Shown here in pieces: positions 59,382-64,000 of a DNA stretch of 64,000 nucleotides. A program made the translations under genes and the position numbers. Under the pieces are notes generated by a model. That model did no database searches, was not told where the DNA came from, and was given only the letters and a program-made list of their open reading frames with translations. The stretch is from Bdellovibrionaceae bacterium UBA6502 (GTDB lineage Bacteria; Bdellovibrionota; Bdellovibrionia; Bdellovibrionales; UBA840), in contig DJMA01000046.1 of assembly GCA_002436415.1 (NCBI GenBank), forward strand, positions 177 through 64,176, written 5' to 3'. The number at the start of each line of letters is the position of its first letter. Positions within the stretch are counted from its first letter, which is position 1.

Positions 59382-60764
59382 CTAAAATCTTAGCCCTGTC
59401 ATCAAAAGGTTAATATCATCATTGGTTAAGTATATTCCTCCACCAATGTAGGAAGAAACTCCCGCACCTTGATCTAACAAGTCTTCTCCACCACCAACAA
59501 AATAGATACCTCTCCAAGGAGTCCACCTTACATAGGAGCGAAGATTGGTTTCTTCAAAATTAAAAATTTCGGTGGTTAACCTAAATTTATCTTTGTAAAA
59601 ATAGTAATCTAAACCGACCCCACCAGTGCTTTCTATTATCCCGCCTTTAATTGTAAAATTAAAAAACTTTTTAGCGTATAAGGCGGTAAATTTAATTTCA
59701 TTTTGAAAAACATCTGTCACGGTTTCAGTACTAGTTGAGCCACCCGTTTCAGTAGTGGTTACTCTCACCTCTCTATTACCAGCAGGATCATCCACAATAC
59801 CTAGCTCATAATAACGATCCAATCCAGGTTGAAGATGAACACTTAAATAGCTTTTAGCACCACCTACTGCAGAAACATTTGCGGTATGAAAATCAATGGT
59901 AGTTCGTAGATTGCTACTAGTACCGATAAATTGATTCACATTTTTTATGGCCGTATTTAACTCAACCACAGTTTCATCGTCATTGATCAATCGCCCTAAG
60001 GTCCCCTCACCGTCATTCACTTTTTGCGTAATCTCTTCAATGTTTTTCATTGAAGTATCCACTCGATCCATAGCCCGGGTAGCCTTGTACCAAGCCACTC
60101 TAAAACCATCCTCAGATGGATCATTAATTAACTCATCAAGAGTGGCTAAAATTCGCTCTGCAGAATCAATCGAATTGCCTAGCTTATCTTTGTTTTCTCC
60201 AGAAATGTCTTTTAGATCTTTTGTGAAACCTTCGATATTACTAACGATACGACCGATGCTTGTAGAATTGTCTCCTTCTACTGTAGCATCCTTTAAAGCA
60301 TTAGCGACTTCCTCTAAGGAACCTGTGATTTTCCCTACACTAGACATTAAAGAGGTTAATGAACTACTGTCTTGAACATTTAATAACTGAGAACCGGTTT
60401 GAAGTTTTGGATCTTCCGGGTCATCTGTGACCAATTCAATGTATTTGTCGCCAAGAATTCCGTTTGCACGAATCTCCACCCTTGAAGTTGTGGTGATTGG
60501 AATTTCATCGTCCAACCTTAACTCCACATAAGCTTTTCCATTTCGCAAGCGGATGTCTTTGATTACGCCGACATTAATCCCTGCCATTTTTACCGATGAA
60601 TTTTTCAGAAGACCGGCGGCGTCTTTTAACTCAAACCAAATGGTTTTTGAATCCCCTAAATAACCAGGATCTTCACTGACTTGCATAGACATAACAGCAA
60701 TCAACACCAACACAGTGGTGACCAAAGCTCCTACTCTAAATTCTGCCGTACTAAAGATGTTCAA
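59382..60764 (-). CDS. MCE/MlaD-type protein with C-terminal barrel-like domain
   Basis: A 460-residue protein. One N-terminal membrane anchor (about 9-27, VGALVTTVLVLIAVMSMQV) is followed by the MCE domain (about 38-115; KDAAGLLKNSSVKMAGINVGVIKDI, ANGILGDKYIEL). A helical part comes next (about 130-290). The last 160 residues have alternating strands (KFTALYAKKFFNFTIKGGIIE, YIGGGIYLTNDDINLLMTGLRF) and end in Phe, like an outer-membrane barrel. MlaD binds lipid for transport between membranes; a helical tunnel plus barrel could bridge both. It overlaps mlaF by 4 bp. Confidence 0.87.
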   Translation of the reverse strand: MNIFSTAEFRVGALVTTVLVLIAVMSMQVSEDPGYLGDSKTIWFELKDAAGLLKNSSVKMAGINVGVIKDIRLRNGKAYVELRLDDEIPITTTSRVEIRANGILGDKYIELVTDDPEDPKLQTGSQLLNVQDSSSLTSLMSSVGKITGSLEEVANALKDATVEGDNSTSIGRIVSNIEGFTKDLKDISGENKDKLGNSIDSAERILATLDELINDPSEDGFRVAWYKATRAMDRVDTSMKNIEEITQKVNDGEGTLGRLINDDETVVELNTAIKNVNQFIGTSSNLRTTIDFHTANVSAVGGAKSYLSVHLQPGLDRYYELGIVDDPAGNREVRVTTTETGGSTSTETVTDVFQNEIKFTALYAKKFFNFTIKGGIIESTGGVGLDYYFYKDKFRLTTEIFNFEETNLRSYVRWTPWRGIYFVGGGEDLLDQGAGVSSYIGGGIYLTNDDINLLMTGLRF

Positions 60765-61513
60765 GTCTTTTTTACTCCCTTTTCAACGAAGCGCTTTACT
60801 AAGTCTATATCGGTATTAAAAAAATCTTCCGCAGTCCCTTTTAATAATACCTTGCCTTTGTCCAACATGGCAATTTCATCACCTAAACGAAAGGCTGCAT
60901 GTAGGTCATGTGTGATAACAATTGAGGTAATTCCGGTCCTTGATCTATGGGTCGAAAGTATTAAATCATCCACCATTTCCGTCATAATAGGATCTAGTCC
61001 AGTGGTTGGCTCGTCATATAAAATAATATCAGGGTCTAGGGCGATGGCTCTAGCTAGACCCACTCGCTTCCTCATTCCTCCAGAAACTTGTGAAGGCAAT
61101 TTATTAAAATGCTCTTTTCCTAAGCCCACTTGATCCAATTTGGCCGATGCCAATTCTTTTCTTTCTTTATAGGACAAATCTTTACGATACTCATTAATGG
61201 GAAACATGACATTTTCTAGCGTACTCATATCATCAAACAAAGCGGCATCTTGAAACAACACCCCAAAGTTACAACGAAAACTAGACATCTCTGAATCTTG
61301 TAAGTCGGCAATGTTTTTACCGAGAATACTAATTACACCTGAGCTTGGCTTATATAAACCCAAAAGATGTTTTAACAACACACTCTTTCCGGTACCCGAA
61401 AATCCAATGATACAGGCGATATTGCCTTTCTCAATTTGCAGGTTCAAACCTTTTAATACGTAGTTTTCACCATCAAATGTCTTTTTCAATTCTTGGATCT
61501 CTACCGCATTCAT
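60761..61513 (-). CDS. mlaF: Mla-type ABC transporter ATPase
   Basis: A 250-residue ABC ATPase. Walker A is GFSGTGKS (37-44), the Q-loop is in FGVLFQDAALF, the signature is VSGGMRKRVGLARA, Walker B is IILYDEPTTGLDP, and the switch His is in VITHDLHAA. The VSGGMxKRVGLARA form is typical of MlaF (YrbF). It drives phospholipid movement through MlaE. It overlaps mlaE by 4 bp and the MCE gene by 4 bp. Confidence 0.94.
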   Translation of the reverse strand: MNAVEIQELKKTFDGENYVLKGLNLQIEKGNIACIIGFSGTGKSVLLKHLLGLYKPSSGVISILGKNIADLQDSEMSSFRCNFGVLFQDAALFDDMSTLENVMFPINEYRKDLSYKERKELASAKLDQVGLGKEHFNKLPSQVSGGMRKRVGLARAIALDPDIILYDEPTTGLDPIMTEMVDDLILSTHRSRTGITSIVITHDLHAAFRLGDEIAMLDKGKVLLKGTAEDFFNTDIDLVKRFVEKGVKKT

Positions 61514-62304
61514 AAACTCGTCCAGCCAAGGTAAATTCTAATCAACTTTGTCAGGAAAAAATCCATGACAATAATACTCACCATTGAGATTACCACACCA
61601 GCATTGGTGGCGTCACCTACTCCGCGAGCTCCGCCCTTGGCATTGTATCCCTGGTATGTACAAACTGTTCCAAAAATAAAACCAAAACACGCTGCCTTAA
61701 AAAGCCCCTCATTGATATGGCTTGGATCGATCATATTATTAACTTTATCAATAAATAGAGCTTCATCTAAACCAAGAAAATGCACTCCCAACAAATAAGA
61801 ACCCAACATGGCGACAGCATCAAAAATAGCAGTAAGTAAAGGCATACAAATTGTGGCTGCGAAAACCCTCGGACTAACCAAATATTGTAAAGGACTAATG
61901 CCCATTACATCCAAGGCATCTATTTGCTCGGTAACTCGCATGGTTCCTAGGCGAGCAGCCATTGCCCCACCCGCTCTAGCTGAAACGATCAAGCCTGTTA
62001 AGACTGGGCCAAGTTCACGAAAAATACCAAGCCCCACTGTTGGCCCCACCAAATTCTCCGCATTGATCAAACTAAAACCCAAATAGATTTGGAAGGACAA
62101 AACCATTCCAGTGAAAAAACCGGTAAGACAAATGATAAACACCGATTTATTGCCAATAAACTCCATATGCTTAAAAAACTCAGGCCAACGATATGGTGAG
62201 CGAAATAGCCATTGCATACTTTGTTTGGTAAATAAAAAATAACTTCCAATATGAGTTAGAGATTGGAAAATAAAATTATCTTGTAGGTTCTTCTCTACTT
62301 TCAT
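61510..62304 (-). CDS. mlaE: Mla-type ABC transporter permease
   Basis: A 264-residue MlaE-family permease with five or so membrane helices. The segment LVGPTVGLGIFRELGPVLTGLIVSARAGGAMAARLGTMRVTEQIDALDVMGI is highly characteristic (RELGPVLTGL, AGxxxAxxLGTMRVxEQIDAL). An N-terminal amphipathic helix precedes the first span. It forms the inner-membrane lipid channel with MlaF. It overlaps the alanine racemase gene upstream by 29 bp. Confidence 0.94.
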   Translation of the reverse strand: MKVEKNLQDNFIFQSLTHIGSYFLFTKQSMQWLFRSPYRWPEFFKHMEFIGNKSVFIICLTGFFTGMVLSFQIYLGFSLINAENLVGPTVGLGIFRELGPVLTGLIVSARAGGAMAARLGTMRVTEQIDALDVMGISPLQYLVSPRVFAATICMPLLTAIFDAVAMLGSYLLGVHFLGLDEALFIDKVNNMIDPSHINEGLFKAACFGFIFGTVCTYQGYNAKGGARGVGDATNAGVVISMVSIIVMDFFLTKLIRIYLGWTSL

Positions 62305-63418
62305 CTTCCTTATACTGCCTATTCACTCTTGATGCTATGGAAGTTAAAATCTCGTAAGGGATGGTTGAAGCTAAACTCGCCACCTCCTCAACACTTATTA
62401 TTTTATCAGCTTGTTGACCAAAGATCACAACTTGTTGCCCCTCTTTAACTTGGTCCCTGACCTTGGTCAGATCCACCATACAATAATCCATACAAATATT
62501 GCCTACTTGTGGTACTCGCTGCCCGGCAACCAAAAACGATACCTTGTTTGATAGGCAACGTTTTAATCCATCCGCATAACCAATCTGCACAACACCAATC
62601 AAAGAATCTCTTTCTGCTGTCCAAGTTGATGAATAAGAAACACTTTCCCCAGCTTTAATTTCTTGAAAACTCAACAAGCAAGATTCAAGTTGCATAACTG
62701 GCTTTAAATTACATGTAACTGGAAATGAGGTTTCAGGACGGCAACCATAGGAAGCGATCCCAGGTCGTATCCACTGAAAATATTCGTCAGTATGAATCGG
62801 TGGATCATTTAATAAGGCAGGAGCGCTTTTATAAATATGAAGTTGTTTGTTGGCTAATTTGGGAAATGCACGCAAAAACTCTTTAAACTCATGAAGCTGA
62901 CGACTACAAGCGCCCTTTTCATCTCTGTAGGCATTTCCATCCAACATATGAGTGGCCAAACCTTCCACTCGCCCCTCAAAACCTTCAAGCTTTTGCAATA
63001 GCAGGTCTTTTTGATTTAGACGAAAGCCAAATCGATTCATTCCGGTATTAAACTTTAAGTGAAATTTTTTATCTGAACTGGAATTCGATAAAAAATGATC
63101 CAAACTTGAAAAATCACCAATGACTGGTGTCACCGACAATTTTTCTAAATCAGCAATACTTTCTTTCCATAAATTTGAAAACAACCAAAGTGGCGCCTTT
63201 ACACCAGAAACTCGTAATTCGGCGGCCTCTTCTAAGGATATAATTCCAAAGCTATCTACCACTTCTTCGCAGGCCTTCGCCACCTCAACAAGCCCATGAC
63301 CATAAGCATTGGCTTTGATCATGAAGCAAACTTTTTCAGAATGAGAATGTTTTTTAATTTCCCTCAAATTTGAGCGAAGATTCGACAAATTAATAGTGGC
63401 AGTGGTTCGGCGATGCAT
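62276..63418 (-). CDS. alr: alanine racemase
   Basis: A 380-residue alanine racemase, which makes D-alanine for peptidoglycan. The PLP Lys is in FMIKANAYGHG (Lys35). Also seen are the substrate-side motifs NTGMNRFGF, WIRPGIASYG, and the catalytic Tyr region SVSYSSTW, followed by IGYADGLKR and GNICMDYCMVDLT. Length is usual for the family. It lies 15 bp after the GGDEF gene and its last 29 bp overlap mlaE. Confidence 0.95.
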   Translation of the reverse strand: MHRRTTATINLSNLRSNLREIKKHSHSEKVCFMIKANAYGHGLVEVAKACEEVVDSFGIISLEEAAELRVSGVKAPLWLFSNLWKESIADLEKLSVTPVIGDFSSLDHFLSNSSSDKKFHLKFNTGMNRFGFRLNQKDLLLQKLEGFEGRVEGLATHMLDGNAYRDEKGACSRQLHEFKEFLRAFPKLANKQLHIYKSAPALLNDPPIHTDEYFQWIRPGIASYGCRPETSFPVTCNLKPVMQLESCLLSFQEIKAGESVSYSSTWTAERDSLIGVVQIGYADGLKRCLSNKVSFLVAGQRVPQVGNICMDYCMVDLTKVRDQVKEGQQVVIFGQQADKIISVEEVASLASTIPYEILTSIASRVNRQYKEDESREEPTR

Positions 63419-63433
63419 TCAATCCTTTTTCGT

Positions 63434-64000
63434 TTATTTCTTGTAGGCTTCCTTTTTAGGAACAGGAAGTGGTTCAAAATCCCGCTTAAAGCCTTCCCCT
63501 ACACTAGCCAAAGCCACACGGTTACGTGAACTTTCTTTTACATTGTATAGAGCATCATCCGCAGCTTTCACCAAAGCATCTGCATCGTGGGCGTGACTTG
63601 GGTATTCACTTACCCCCACACTAATTGATACAAATCCCATGGGTTGCTTTTCACGATTAGCAAAGTTAGTTCCTTCCACTAAGCGTCTCAGTTTTTCAGC
63701 TTTAATAGCGGCACCCTCTGCATCCGTATGAGGTAAAAGTATGCAAAACTCTTCACCACCTAGTCGCGCAACAATGTCTGTTTTACGACTCGACTTTTTC
63801 ATCAAAGCAGAGATTTGTTTTAATAACACATCCCCACTTTGGTGTCCATTCTGATCGTTGTACTTTTTAAAGTGATCAATATCTAAGTAAATGCAAGACA
63901 ATGGAAATCTCGTTCTTCTAGAACGATTGATTTCCTCTTCAATTCTTTCGTTGAAAAAACGACGATTGTATAAAGTAGTCAATGGATCTTTAATGGCCAT
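63434..64000 (-). CDS. GGDEF diguanylate cyclase, 3' part of gene
   Basis: The C-terminal 188 residues of a diguanylate cyclase; the gene runs on past the window edge, and the first residues seen (IKDPLTTLYNRRFF) are the start of the GGDEF domain. The active site is RLGGEEF, and an intact RxxD inhibitory I-site (RKTD) lies five residues before it. The DxxDHFKKYND metal region is complete. It should make c-di-GMP. Its N-terminal sensory part is not in view. It is upstream of alr by 15 bp. Confidence 0.93.
   Translation of the reverse strand: MAIKDPLTTLYNRRFFNERIEEEINRSRRTRFPLSCIYLDIDHFKKYNDQNGHQSGDVLLKQISALMKKSSRKTDIVARLGGEEFCILLPHTDAEGAAIKAEKLRRLVEGTNFANREKQPMGFVSISVGVSEYPSHAHDADALVKAADDALYNVKESSRNRVALASVGEGFKRDFEPLPVPKKEAYKK

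Overview
The window is an AT-rich stretch of a Gram-negative chromosome. It most resembles a predatory or gliding member of the Bdellovibrionota (Bdellovibrio/Bacteriovorax-like), with Myxococcota as the next closest match in gene content. This rests on four things: a cluster of Agl/Glt-type gliding-motility genes (TolQ/TolR-like motor proteins, an FHA-TM-PglI/AgmX-type protein, giant TPR proteins, an outer-membrane barrel); a flagellin; a lysine-repeat histone-like protein; and many lipoproteins and secreted proteins. The species assignment is an inference. No tRNA, rRNA, CRISPR array, insertion sequence or prophage was seen.

Layout. 1-3.1 kb: the end of a flagellin gene, a lipoprotein and a histone-H1-like protein with 12 tandem nine-residue repeats. 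3.2-8.7 kb: a secreted protein, a receiver-less sigma-54 activator, a Xer-type recombinase and two envelope proteins. 9-12 kb: a divergent LysR/SDR pair, a HAD phosphatase, and two copies of a MITE-like element with matching terminal inverted repeats. 12.3-16.7 kb: a small periplasmic protein, a FecR-domain protein and a TPR/beta-barrel protein. 16.7-19.6 kb: recO, mgtE and a YbhN/AglD-type membrane protein, all on the minus strand. 19.6-21.8 kb: an 830 bp gene desert, a bacterioferritin-like protein and a secreted protein with a kinase-like tail.

22-31 kb (minus strand): nuoB-nuoCD-nuoE-nuoF-nuoG-nuoI encode only the peripheral arm of NADH:quinone oxidoreductase. After a terminator-like hairpin comes a second, tightly overlapping five-gene set. 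It encodes a divergent NuoB with all four cluster-N2 cysteines, a small protein in the NuoC position, a NuoD/hydrogenase-large-subunit-like protein without metal-binding cysteine pairs, a two-cluster ferredoxin and an unrecognised protein. This degenerate complex-I/hydrogenase-like module is the strongest candidate in the window for something undescribed.

31.6-36.1 kb (plus strand): a secreted protein, a subtilisin-family protease, a PAS-PAS histidine kinase and a small secreted protein. 36.1-49.5 kb (minus strand): the gliding-type cluster, headed by a GYF-GYF-PilZ protein and a von Willebrand A lipoprotein, then the TolQ/TolR/TolR motor and the TPR, FHA/PglI and barrel proteins. 49.9-50.4 kb: a 201 bp tandem duplication carrying a palindrome, with a collapsed third copy. 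50.4-64 kb (minus strand): a metabolic and envelope block with GGDEF cyclase, alanine racemase, an Mla/MCE lipid transporter (mlaE, mlaF, MCE-barrel), a zinc-ribbon/GYF/TPR membrane protein, a lipoprotein, a class IV aminotransferase, a YihY/BrkB protein, a serine acetyltransferase, PEP carboxylase, a Nudix hydrolase and a HAD phosphatase.

How they fit together. Peripheral complex-I subunits handle NADH oxidation, but the membrane arm must lie elsewhere. The gliding cluster would couple proton flow through the TolQ/TolR-like motor to periplasmic and outer-membrane proteins, with possible c-di-GMP input through PilZ. The right-hand block combines cell-wall precursor supply (alanine racemase, possibly a D-amino-acid transaminase) with outer-membrane lipid transport.
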